Shown piece by piece: positions 1 to 7,534 of a stretch of 64,000 nt of DNA. The DNA is taken from contig CAYVIB010000024.1 in assembly GCA_964451365.1 (NCBI GenBank), forward strand, positions 24,420 through 88,419, in the 5' to 3' direction. Source of the stretch: CAYVIB01 sp964451365. Lineage in GTDB: Bacteria; Pseudomonadota; Gammaproteobacteria; Pseudomonadales; Cellvibrionaceae. The position numbers and the translations under genes were made by a program. The notes under the pieces were generated by a model, which was not told where the DNA came from, made no database searches, and saw only the letters and a program-made list of their open reading frames with translations. Each line of letters starts with the position of its first letter. The stretch's first letter is position 1.

Positions 1-211
1 ATGCCACCATGGCTACGTTAGAATCGCACACGTTATGGCGAGTGGGCTGCACGCAAAGTTCGGAAACAGTTCGCTTCGCCAGGACGCCGGGCCCGGCGTT
101 GGAAAAGTTCGAAGTCGCACCACTATTCCTGCGCTTTTCCGCCTTGATCTGAACGCCCTGGTTGTGCTTTTACGAATTTCACCAACAGCTTACTTGAGAA
201 GGAATATTGCT
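1..211. other. Non-coding leader upstream of mlaA
   Basis: No gene is supported here. An open frame runs through from position 35 but its translation has no family features before the lipoprotein signal peptide. A perfect 16 bp GC palindrome lies at 84-99. A purine-rich ribosome-binding-site-like stretch at 197-204 precedes the TTG start chosen for mlaA. The region probably holds the mlaA promoter and leader. Confidence 0.4.
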
Positions 212-1000
212 TTGGATCCACTAAAAAAAATGGCACAGTTTCCACCTGTAATTAATCGTGTTGTACGGTTTGTCGCGCTGGCCGCTGTTGTTTCGCTGGT
301 AAGCGCTTGCGCATCGCACGAAAAAAAGGATGCGACAGGAGATGATTTTACAGTTCAGCAACCTGATAAAGATCGCTTCGAAGGGTTTAACCGGACGATG
401 TTTTCGTTCAACCAGACTCTCGATAAATGGATATTGAAACCCGTGGCGAAAGGGTATCGGTGGGTTGCCCCGAAACCTGTCGAGATCGGTGTAAACAATT
501 TTTTTAGCAACCTCGGCGAGGTGAGCAATATCGTTAATGATGTGTTGCAGTGGAAGTGGGAACAGGCGGGTAACGATACCGGCCGAATATTGATTAACTC
601 CACGGTGGGGGTGCTGGGCCTTTTTGATGTGGCCAGCCCCGCCGGACTTGAGCGAAGCGATGGTGAGGATTTTGGCCAGACCCTGGCGGTCTGGGGCGTT
701 CCGCGGGGACCCTACCTGGTGTTGCCGTTAATGGGACCGGCGACGGTAAGGGATGGCACGGGCATGCCGGTTGAATGGTATCTGGATCCGGTATCCTATC
801 TGGACCCGCCCAGGGATGAATACCTGGTGAAAGGGCTGGACATTGTTCGCCAGCGCGCCGAGTTGTTGGATGTTGAGGATCTTGTTTCCGGTGATATGTA
901 TATTTTTATGCGGGACGCCTACCTGCAACGCCGTAACTATTTAATTAATGACGGCGAAGTGGAAGACGATTTTGGTGCGGACGCGTTTGAGGACTTTTAA
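212..1000 (+). CDS. mlaA: MlaA/VacJ family outer-membrane lipoprotein
   Basis: Outer-membrane component of the Mla pathway, which removes mislocalised phospholipids from the outer leaflet. The product (262 aa) has a lipoprotein signal peptide ending in the lipobox VSAC, then the MlaA domain with the typical opening DRFEGFNRTMFSFNQ, a GILGLFD-like segment (VGVLGLFDVA), the GEDFGQTLAVWG motif and the GPYLVLPLMGP motif, as in E. coli VacJ. I chose TTG at 212 because GAGAAGGA lies 8 bases upstream and this start gives a basic N-terminus (MDPLKKMAQF...); ATG at 230 is the alternative but has no visible binding site. The neighbouring order (mlaA, PilZ, receiver-phosphatase, STAS) resembles the P. 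aeruginosa PA2800-PA2797 region as I remember it. The C-terminus is acidic. Confidence 0.9.
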   Translation: MDPLKKMAQFPPVINRVVRFVALAAVVSLVSACASHEKKDATGDDFTVQQPDKDRFEGFNRTMFSFNQTLDKWILKPVAKGYRWVAPKPVEIGVNNFFSNLGEVSNIVNDVLQWKWEQAGNDTGRILINSTVGVLGLFDVASPAGLERSDGEDFGQTLAVWGVPRGPYLVLPLMGPATVRDGTGMPVEWYLDPVSYLDPPRDEYLVKGLDIVRQRAELLDVEDLVSGDMYIFMRDAYLQRRNYLINDGEVEDDFGADAFEDF

Positions 1001-1010
1001 CCGCGATTGT

Positions 1011-1037
1011 ATTGGCTGGTTCTTTTAACCAGCCAAT
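1011..1037. terminator. Hairpin between convergent mlaA and PilZ gene
   Basis: A perfect 11 bp inverted repeat with a 5-base loop, just after the mlaA stop codon and before the end of the oppositely oriented PilZ gene. There is no long T-tract, so it may act as a bidirectional or processing hairpin. Confidence 0.55.
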
Positions 1038-1089
1038 CATTACCTCCTGATCCAGAACCTTTTCACTGGTTCAGCGCCTTAGATCAGCA

Positions 1090-1404
1090 TTAATTGAGCA
1101 CCTTTTCAATTCTCAGGCCCAGCAGACATTTTTGCTCCCGGGTAGACGATGGCAAAATTCGGGCGACGGTGGTTTCCGCATGCAGTATGGGTCCATTTTT
1201 CCCGGTCGATTTTATGGTGACTTCGACATTGGTGCCCACTGACAGTGCATCGTCGAGTTCAATCAGCATGCCGCCCCCGCTTAAATCGCGGCATATCCCC
1301 ATCAGGCTTTTGCGTTCATTGCTAACCAGCAACTGCGCGGCAACATCAACTTTAATGCGATTGAAGTTGCGTTTCTCCCCTTCACTGTAATACGGCAAAA
1401 TCAT
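1090..1404 (-). CDS. PilZ domain protein
   Basis: A 104 aa single-domain PilZ protein, the family that binds cyclic di-GMP and passes the signal to effectors. Both ligand motifs are visible: the N-terminal RNFNR (RxxxR) near residues 12-16 and DLSGGGMLI (D/NxSxxG) near residues 41-49. The start is supported by GAGGT about 5 bases upstream. It is divergent from the receiver-phosphatase gene and convergent with mlaA. No membrane segment or second domain is present, so it probably works as a diffusible c-di-GMP adaptor. Its target is unknown. The GGDEF gene 2.7 kb away and the MshE ATPase in the msh operon suggest a shared c-di-GMP circuit, but that is inference. Confidence 0.9.
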   Translation of the reverse strand: MILPYYSEGEKRNFNRIKVDVAAQLLVSNERKSLMGICRDLSGGGMLIELDDALSVGTNVEVTIKSTGKNGPILHAETTVARILPSSTREQKCLLGLRIEKVLN

Positions 1405-1628
1405 AAAGACCTCACGGTTTAGTTATTATTTGGTTATTTAACGGAGTTGCTTCTTACCGCCAGGCTAACGATACTAAAACTTTAGTCAAAAGTCCTGTCT
1501 TTCTCGCTTGCGCGTCAAGAATTATGAGAGTAGTGTGGCAGGCCTTGACGACGCCCTTGAATCCAGGGCTTTATATATTTTCGAACAATTGGATAATACC
1601 GGCTTTGCAGGTAGCGCACAGGTGGCGG

Positions 1629-2837
1629 ATGACGCAGTCTGGTCTGATGATACTTGTTATTGACGAGGAAGAGTCTGCCCGTCAATACATTATCGATGCT
1701 TTAACAAAGAACGGATATTCAGTATACCGGCAGGCCAGGGGAAATGACGCGCTGACCTGGCTGCAACAAAAGTCGGTCGACCTTATTTATATTTCCCTGT
1801 TACCGTCGCAGTCAGAGAGCCTGCGGTTTCTCGAAAAAATCCGCGGTATCGTTCCCCAGACCCCCCTGATTGTTTCCTCTTCCAGGCCGCAAACCGTCGA
1901 TGATACCAATGAGATCTGGCGTGCCGGTGTTGCCGATTATCTGAATGAGCCGCTGAGCGTCGCCGATCTGTTGCAGTCGGTAATCCGTGTCGCCAACACC
2001 TATCCCTCCCTGCAAAAGAAGAACTCCCGGTTTCTGGCCCTGGAAAAGGAAAACCGGCGGCTGAAGGACTACGTCGAACGGCTGGAGATGGACCAGCAGG
2101 CAGGCCGACGCGTGCAGAGTAAATTGCTGCCATCCACACCGTCGCGTTACGCCAATCATTTAGTCAGCTACAAAATCATCCCCTCGCTTTATCTTAGCGG
2201 TGATTTTATCGACTACGGTTTTAGTGCCGATCGGTATTTGGCGTTTTATCTAACAGATGTTTCCGGTCACGGGGCCGCTCCGGCCTTTGTTACAGCCTGG
2301 CTGAAGCAGTTGGTCAGCGGGTATTTTACCGAGCAGAAGATTTTTCATTCGCAGGAGTCTTTCCAACGCGACAGCGCCCACCTGATCAAACTGATCAACC
2401 GGGAGGTAATGCGTGCGCATACCGGCTGTCATTTAACCTGTCTGGCGGGTGTTATCGATACGCATTCGGGGGAGATGCGCTACGTCGTGGCAGGGCACCT
2501 GCCGCTGCCTTTACTGATAAGTAACGGGCGCGCCGAATATCTGGAGGGTAAGGGTAAGCCCCTGGGCATTTTCGAGGACGCGGAGTGGAAGATAAATGTG
2601 ATCCAGCTCCCACGTTCCCAACCTTATTCGCTGATCATTTTCTCCGACGGTATTCTTGAGGTTCTGCCGCCGGATCAACTGATCGAGAAGGAGCGCTACC
2701 TGAAAGAACACCTGGCCGCGCATTCAGGCGATATTAATCTTCTCTGTGAAAAACTGAATATCACCGATATGGACACAGCCCCCGATGATATTGCTATATT
2801 GAAGATAGATAACAGCCCTAGTGAGAGTTATGACTAA
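1629..2837 (+). CDS. Degenerate receiver + SpoIIE-type PP2C phosphatase (HsbR-like)
   Basis: A 402 aa partner-switch phosphatase, expected to dephosphorylate the STAS antagonist encoded next. Residues 6-125 have a response-regulator fold, with acidic residues in IDEEES at 11-16. The phosphoacceptor position is Ser56 (YISLLPS) where the family has Asp, and the conserved KP lysine is Glu107 (YLNEP), so this is a pseudo-receiver. A coiled linker (about 125-165) leads to a SpoIIE/PP2C domain with intact metal-binding motifs GDFIDYG, TDVSGHG, FSDGILE and DDIAIL. The ATG at 1629 is chosen because the receiver begins right after it. The gene overlaps the STAS gene by 8 bases, indicating translational coupling. 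Architecture matches HsbR/RsbU-type regulators of Pseudomonas. What signal the receiver senses is not evident. Confidence 0.85.
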   Translation: MTQSGLMILVIDEEESARQYIIDALTKNGYSVYRQARGNDALTWLQQKSVDLIYISLLPSQSESLRFLEKIRGIVPQTPLIVSSSRPQTVDDTNEIWRAGVADYLNEPLSVADLLQSVIRVANTYPSLQKKNSRFLALEKENRRLKDYVERLEMDQQAGRRVQSKLLPSTPSRYANHLVSYKIIPSLYLSGDFIDYGFSADRYLAFYLTDVSGHGAAPAFVTAWLKQLVSGYFTEQKIFHSQESFQRDSAHLIKLINREVMRAHTGCHLTCLAGVIDTHSGEMRYVVAGHLPLPLLISNGRAEYLEGKGKPLGIFEDAEWKINVIQLPRSQPYSLIIFSDGILEVLPPDQLIEKERYLKEHLAAHSGDINLLCEKLNITDMDTAPDDIAILKIDNSPSESYD

Positions 2838-3330
2838 AGGCATTATTAAAGTAGCTGAACATGATGGCGTCTATGTCATCAAAATGGAAGGCGATGTACG
2901 CCTTACCCTTTGCCTGTCCTTCGACGAATTCATAGAGCGGATGTTCCGGCAGAATAATTTCTGCTCAGTCGTGTTTGACCTGACCCAGGCGGAAGCCATA
3001 GACAGCACCACCCTGGGACTGATGGCGAAAATTTCGATCAAGGAGCGGGCTCTGGGGTATGAGGAACCTATTGTCATCTCCTGCAACCCGAGCATTACCC
3101 GCCTGCTTGTCACCATGGGATTTGAGGATATCTTCCAACTGGTGGGGAAAACCGATTACGACACACTGCGAGCCAGGCCGGTGCGGACGGAAGTGATTGA
3201 GGAAATTATCGACGACCAGACAAATATCACACGCAAAGTGCTCGAGGCACACAGGTTGCTTATGGATTTAAACGATGAAAACAAAAGCACGTTTAAAGAG
3301 CTTGTCACCAGCCTGGAGGAGCAGATGTGA
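2830..3330 (+). CDS. STAS-domain anti-sigma factor antagonist (HsbA-like)
   Basis: A 166 aa protein with an N-terminal STAS domain (about residues 1-100). The phosphorylatable serine region is seen as AIDSTTLGLM, equivalent to DSxGLG of SpoIIAA/RsbV. The C-terminal 60 residues are a charged helical extension, as in HsbA-type antagonists and longer than RsbV. The start codon overlaps the end of the phosphatase gene, and the stop overlaps the next ATG (TGATG), so three genes form one tightly coupled unit. Predicted role: binds an anti-sigma factor or, as HsbA does, a diguanylate cyclase, according to its phosphorylation state. The kinase/anti-sigma partner is not encoded in this window. The GGDEF gene downstream is a candidate partner. 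Confidence 0.85.
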   Translation: MTKGIIKVAEHDGVYVIKMEGDVRLTLCLSFDEFIERMFRQNNFCSVVFDLTQAEAIDSTTLGLMAKISIKERALGYEEPIVISCNPSITRLLVTMGFEDIFQLVGKTDYDTLRARPVRTEVIEEIIDDQTNITRKVLEAHRLLMDLNDENKSTFKELVTSLEEQM

Positions 3331-3965
3331 TGGAAAGTAAAAGCGGCCAGCCGGCGATCACTTTTCTCCTGTTGCTCGTGGGATTTATCTCCGGCTGCGC
3401 GTCAACCCTCGAGACCCGCGTAAGTACTTTTCGCGACGAGTCGGCGGTGATTGGCCAGGGCACAATTAAAGTGGTACCGGACAAAAGCGAATTGACGGAT
3501 TCACTCGAGTTTGGTCTCTACCGCCAAAAGCTTGAACAGAAGCTGGCTGCTCTCGGTTATACCCCTGTCGAAGATAACCCGCGATATATTGCGCAGTTGG
3601 GTTATTGGGTTGAGGAGCGCGAAGTACCTGACGACGGGCCGCGTACCTCCATCGGCACATCCATCGGAACAGTATTTGGCGGACGGGTGGGGGTGGGTAC
3701 CGGCATAACCCTTGGTGGTGGCAGGGGCACGGAAACGGAATATTATCGCGTGATCACCATCGCCATCGAGGACAACAGATCGTTTCCTAGGGACGGAAAA
3801 GCACGGCAGGCAAACCGCCTGGTTGAAATCCGCGCGTCCAGTGCCGGCTCCTGTGGCAATCTGCCGGTGGTATTCGACCAGATGCTGGACGCTGTTTTTA
3901 CCGACTTTATGCGACCTTCCGGTTCCACGGTAACTGTCGAAGTTCCCGCCGATTCCGACTGCTAG
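3330..3965 (+). CDS. DUF4136-like lipoprotein
   Basis: A 211 aa predicted lipoprotein of unknown function. The N-terminus is a signal peptide (LLLLVGFISGC) with the lipobox SGC. The mature part resembles DUF4136 proteins: FGLYRQKLEQKLAALGY early in the domain, a central Gly-rich loop (VFGGRVGVGTGITLGGG), and a C-terminal helix before a final Cys. ATG at 3330 overlaps the STAS stop codon (TGATG), and GGAGGA lies about 9 bases upstream; GTG at 3327 is the alternative. Co-translation with the partner-switch pair suggests a linked envelope function, but none can be assigned from sequence. Confidence 0.75.
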   Translation: MESKSGQPAITFLLLLVGFISGCASTLETRVSTFRDESAVIGQGTIKVVPDKSELTDSLEFGLYRQKLEQKLAALGYTPVEDNPRYIAQLGYWVEEREVPDDGPRTSIGTSIGTVFGGRVGVGTGITLGGGRGTETEYYRVITIAIEDNRSFPRDGKARQANRLVEIRASSAGSCGNLPVVFDQMLDAVFTDFMRPSGSTVTVEVPADSDC

Positions 3966-4105
3966 TCTATACTCATCAAGAAGAAGAGAGGTACCGCGGA
4001 GGCGCCAGCCGCTTCCTGCCCATCGGTTGCCTTGTTCCACACGATATTGCCGCCGGTGATTAAGTTTGGCTGCAACCGGTTTTAGATAAGATCAAGAACA
4101 AATGT

Positions 4106-5431
4106 ATGGTGAGTGAAAGACCACCGGTCCCTGAAAAACTCCTCTGGGTTTTGTTTGGCCTGACGATAGTTGCCGTCGCCGTTGAGCCTTGGCTTTTCAA
4201 TACCAGCCTTGTCATTAAACCTGACTCGAATTTCCGCTACGGTATCCACAGTGATGAGGATATCGGAGGGTCAAGCAAAATAACCTGGGTAAACGAAGAA
4301 AAGAAAGAGTGGAAATGTACCATAGGCGAAAGTATTGATTATCCGTACTGCGACTATCGGATCTACTTGGGAGACGGGTTCGAGAAGGGCGTGAACTTGA
4401 GTCGCTTTGACACCGTTAACTTGTGGATAAGCTACCGGGGGGCAGCCGAAACCATCCGCCTGTTTATTCGCAACAGCAACCCCGCATACACCCGTTTGGA
4501 TAACGAGGGTACTACCAAATTCCATCAATTGGAGGTAAAACCGGAACTGTTCGCGGTTCCCGTTGAGTTAAAGCTTTCTTCGTTTAACGTGGCCGAATGG
4601 TGGCTGCGTGATCATAACATCTCACTGCAGCACGCTCAGCAGGACCTGACCAATGTGGTATCGCTCGATATCAGCACCGGCACAAGTGTGCGGCCCGGCG
4701 ATCATTATTTCAAATTTCATCACACTATTCTGACCGGCCGCTTCATGTCGACCGAACAATGGTACCTGCTGATTATCGCAATTTGGCTCACGCTTCTTTT
4801 CGTTTTCCTCGTCTATCTTTTTGCCAGCAGGCGGATATCGGCACGGGGTAGAAATCAGCAGGAAGCGGAGCTAATGGAAATCCATACACTATTGGATAAT
4901 CGCGCCAGCGAACTTGGTAAAACGATGATTCGAGGCGAGCCTGTTATCGGAGAAATGCACCGGCAAGAGGTAGAGCAGGCGTTGCGGAATGCCCTGGTTG
5001 CGTATAAGGAAGACGGGGCGCCCCTTTCTATCGTCCTGGTGGATGTCGACAATTTTATTGCGATAATCGATCAGTTGGGTCGTGATGCGGCGGACAAGAT
5101 CCTTATCGGCGTTTCGGTGTTAGTGAAATCGAATATACGGGAGAATGAACAATTTGCGCGATGGGGTGCCGATGAATTCGTACTGGTTTGCAGCGGTGTG
5201 GATAATGAAACCGGCAGAAAAATCGCGGAAAAAATCCGGCGGCTGGTGGAGGGCTGTGACTTCGGTATCGGCAGGCGTATTACCGCCAGTTTTGGCGTTG
5301 CCAGTTTAAAGGAAGATGAGGGGCTTGCGGAGTTGTTTAAGCGGGCGGATGTAGCGCTGTACGCGGCCAAGGCCGTGGGTCGCAACCGGGTTTGCATATC
5401 GGGGGAGAACGGTCCCTCCAGTATTGAATAG
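4106..5431 (+). CDS. Membrane GGDEF protein (putative diguanylate cyclase)
   Basis: A 441 aa inner-membrane signalling protein. A transmembrane helix at about residues 12-30 and another at about 220-240 enclose a periplasmic sensor domain of roughly 190 residues that I cannot assign to a named family. A GGDEF domain occupies the C-terminal 165 residues. The signature reads WGADEF (residues about 353-358): the second Gly is Ala but the metal-binding acid is kept. The upstream inhibitory-site position reads RENE (RxxE), not RxxD, so product inhibition may be weak. No EAL domain is present. It follows the partner-switch genes by 140 bp and may be their output, as HsbD is for HsbA. Catalytic activity is likely but not certain because of the variant motif. 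Confidence 0.87.
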   Translation: MVSERPPVPEKLLWVLFGLTIVAVAVEPWLFNTSLVIKPDSNFRYGIHSDEDIGGSSKITWVNEEKKEWKCTIGESIDYPYCDYRIYLGDGFEKGVNLSRFDTVNLWISYRGAAETIRLFIRNSNPAYTRLDNEGTTKFHQLEVKPELFAVPVELKLSSFNVAEWWLRDHNISLQHAQQDLTNVVSLDISTGTSVRPGDHYFKFHHTILTGRFMSTEQWYLLIIAIWLTLLFVFLVYLFASRRISARGRNQQEAELMEIHTLLDNRASELGKTMIRGEPVIGEMHRQEVEQALRNALVAYKEDGAPLSIVLVDVDNFIAIIDQLGRDAADKILIGVSVLVKSNIRENEQFARWGADEFVLVCSGVDNETGRKIAEKIRRLVEGCDFGIGRRITASFGVASLKEDEGLAELFKRADVALYAAKAVGRNRVCISGENGPSSIE

Positions 5432-5492
5432 ACCTGTCTCACCGTTGCGGAATCGCTTCCTTTCCGGGCTGTGATTGTCGTTCCCAACGCTG

Positions 5493-6563
5493 TTAATAAG
5501 AATCCTCTGATATCTGTTCCCCATAATATTCAACGTGTTCCTCAACCGTTTCGGAATCGCTGAAGGTGGCGATATGGAAGAGGGCGTCGCCACTATTGAC
5601 CAATGGAACGGTCGTCATGCCGATGACGATGCCGGTTTTGGTGGCTTTCACTTCTATTTTCCGGTCGCCGAACGGGTCGGAAATTACGCCGATTACTTGC
5701 CCCTTTTGCACCATTCGCCCCAGGCGGGTTTTCAGCCGTAAACTGCCGCTGTGGGGCGCCCGTACCCAGTGGCTGGAACGGGCGATAAAAATTTTTCGAT
5801 CTGCCTGTTTTCTTGATTGTTTCCCGGCGTCAATCATGTTGATGGCCCCCATCACATTGATAATGCCGCGCAACGCGGATTGGGTAACCGCGTCGTCATA
5901 TCGCAGCGCTTCCCCTCCTTCAAACAGCAGCATGGGCAGGCCGTGCTCGGCCGCCGCCTGGCGCAGGGAGCCGTCCCGCAGGTCCGCATTAATCACCACC
6001 GGCACGCCAAAAGCTTCGGCCAGCATTTTGGTTCCGGGGTCGTCCAGGTGGGCGCGAATTTGCGGCAGGTTGGTACGGTGAATAGCCGCCGTATGCAGAT
6101 CGATACCGTGAGTGGCGTTGCAGACGATCTCCCTCATCAGAATATGCGCGATCTGGTTACCCAGCGGGCCATTCCTGGAGCCGGGAAAACAGCGGTTGAG
6201 ATCGCGCCGGTCCGGCAGGTAGCGCACATAGCGGTTGTAACCGAACACATTGACGATGGGGAGTAAAATCAGGGTGCCGCGAATATCGCGCAGTAGTTTC
6301 TTTTTCTCCAGCAAGCGGCGGATAATTTCCGGGCCGTTGATTTCGTCCCCGTGAATTGCCCCCGAAATAAACAGGCACGGGCCATCCCTGACGCCCCGGA
6401 TCACTTCGATGGGAATGTTCATTTCGGTGTAGTCGAAAAGTTGGGCGACGGGAATATCGAATCTCAGCCGCTGGCCGGGCTTTATATCCTTGCCGGCGAT
6501 AGTAATTGTTGAAGGGCTATTGTCATTCGTCACGGTACTGGCCTGTTTATAATTCAACCCCAT
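5493..6563 (-). CDS. AstE/aspartoacylase-like zinc hydrolase (cytoplasmic paralogue)
   Basis: A 356 aa member of the succinylglutamate desuccinylase/aspartoacylase group (M14-related zinc carboxypeptidase fold). Zinc ligands are visible in AIHGDE (HxxE) and GIDLHT; the substrate-binding signature LPDRRDLNR is intact. The C-terminal 90 residues form the beta-rich domain with SSHWVRAPHSG and KKGQVIG-like segments. No signal peptide is present. The true substrate is unknown: no ast or other amino-acid catabolic genes surround it. A paralogue with a secreted, low-complexity N-terminus lies at 12767-14437; the two share HGDE, LPDRRDLNR and HRTNLPQ-R-L blocks. The gene is convergent with the GGDEF gene and divergent from the FHA gene across a 290 bp spacer with no other recognisable gene. 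Confidence 0.87.
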   Translation of the reverse strand: MGLNYKQASTVTNDNSPSTITIAGKDIKPGQRLRFDIPVAQLFDYTEMNIPIEVIRGVRDGPCLFISGAIHGDEINGPEIIRRLLEKKKLLRDIRGTLILLPIVNVFGYNRYVRYLPDRRDLNRCFPGSRNGPLGNQIAHILMREIVCNATHGIDLHTAAIHRTNLPQIRAHLDDPGTKMLAEAFGVPVVINADLRDGSLRQAAAEHGLPMLLFEGGEALRYDDAVTQSALRGIINVMGAINMIDAGKQSRKQADRKIFIARSSHWVRAPHSGSLRLKTRLGRMVQKGQVIGVISDPFGDRKIEVKATKTGIVIGMTTVPLVNSGDALFHIATFSDSETVEEHVEYYGEQISEDSY

Positions 6564-6853
6564 TATAGAGGCGCTCCCTAAAATAATGTGCTTTGGTAAT
6601 CGTCTTTGAACGTTGTTGGCGGCGAGGGCTGCGGTCTCTCCTATAATTAAAACGGAACCTGAATTCAGGCGACTCTCGGGACGGCTTGAAGTTTGATCAA
6701 GTTCTCATTCATGTCATACCATTCATTGCCGCCAACTGGTAGGCTTAACCACCGAGCGCGGCCGCGTGGTGCTCCCTGCATCACACAATTAATCCGGCGA
6801 TTACGCGGGGTTAACTATAACAACAAGAAATCAGGGAAAAAACGGAGGCGTCG

Positions 6854-7207
6854 ATGGCGTATTTGCGACACTTATACAACGGTAGTACCGTCAGTATTTA
6901 TGAACTTGGGGACACCACGCTGATAGGCCGGCATCTGGACTGTAATATCCACATTGACGAGCCGACGGTGAGCAGCAGGCACGCCGAGGTGGTAAAAAAT
7001 GAACGCGGATGGCTGCTCCGGGATCTCGGCAGCACCAACGGCGTTGTCGTGCGCGGCAAGTTGGTTGAGCAGCAGGAACTGGAGCCAGGCCTGTTTTTTT
7101 CGCTGGGAACACACACTTTTGAATTCCTGGACTCGCTGCCAAACGACCTGGACCGAACCCTGAAAATAAAGAAAAGCTGGATACCCGGCATTTACTACAC
7201 AGAATAA
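6854..7207 (+). CDS. FHA domain protein
   Basis: A 117 aa protein that is almost entirely one forkhead-associated (phosphothreonine-binding) domain. The signature blocks are all present: IGRHLDCNI, VSSRHAEV and LRDLGSTNGVVV. GGAG is positioned just upstream of the ATG at 6854. It is followed, across the 263 bp structured element, by a Ser/Thr kinase gene and a second FHA gene, so it is a likely substrate reader of that kinase. The C-terminal tail (LDRTLKIKKSW) contains a Thr that could be a phosphosite; this is inference. The stop codon abuts the left arm of the element, so the 3' end of the transcript probably runs into it. Confidence 0.9.
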   Translation: MAYLRHLYNGSTVSIYELGDTTLIGRHLDCNIHIDEPTVSSRHAEVVKNERGWLLRDLGSTNGVVVRGKLVEQQELEPGLFFSLGTHTFEFLDSLPNDLDRTLKIKKSWIPGIYYTE

Positions 7208-7469
7208 GGGACACCTCTATTAATTGGGAGTAGCCTCTGGCTTTCAGGCGAGGCCGCAATCAAGGCGCGACTTTGAAGGCATGCTGGTGGCCTGTCGAGA
7301 AGTTGCAACGCCGAGTGCGGCCTCACCTGAAAGCCCCGACGGGCGCGGACAGGTGCTGGCGCGGTGTTGGCTTGCTTGGAAAGGCAACCAGCCTTACGCT
7401 GCGCAATCCGCCTTGCGCCAGTACCTGTCAGGTTGCGCAGAGGCCACTCCCAATTAATAGAGGTGCCCT
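7207..7469. repeat. 263 bp multi-stem inverted-repeat element
   Basis: The outer arms 7207-7239 and 7438-7469 are inverted repeats matching at about 30 of 32 positions. Inside lie two further stems: 7241-7257 pairs with 7317-7333 (16 of 17) and 7348-7362 pairs with 7415-7429 (14 of 15). The whole folds as a three-way junction, on DNA or RNA. There is no transposase gene and no clear target-site duplication. It could be a MITE-like element or a structured intergenic RNA between the FHA and kinase genes. The arms are seen directly; the interpretation is open. Confidence 0.75.
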
Positions 7470-7534
7470 ACAAATATCCGGTCAACACTCCGCCCGGAGT
7501 ACGATTAGAGCGCGTCATTGGAGGTTTTAACTAC

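Noticed and set aside
7364..7534. Longer N-terminus for the CHASE2 kinase starting at 7364
   Set aside because: This start falls within the 263 bp structured element and has no ribosome binding site; TTG at 7535 has GGAGG at suitable spacing directly before the first membrane helix.
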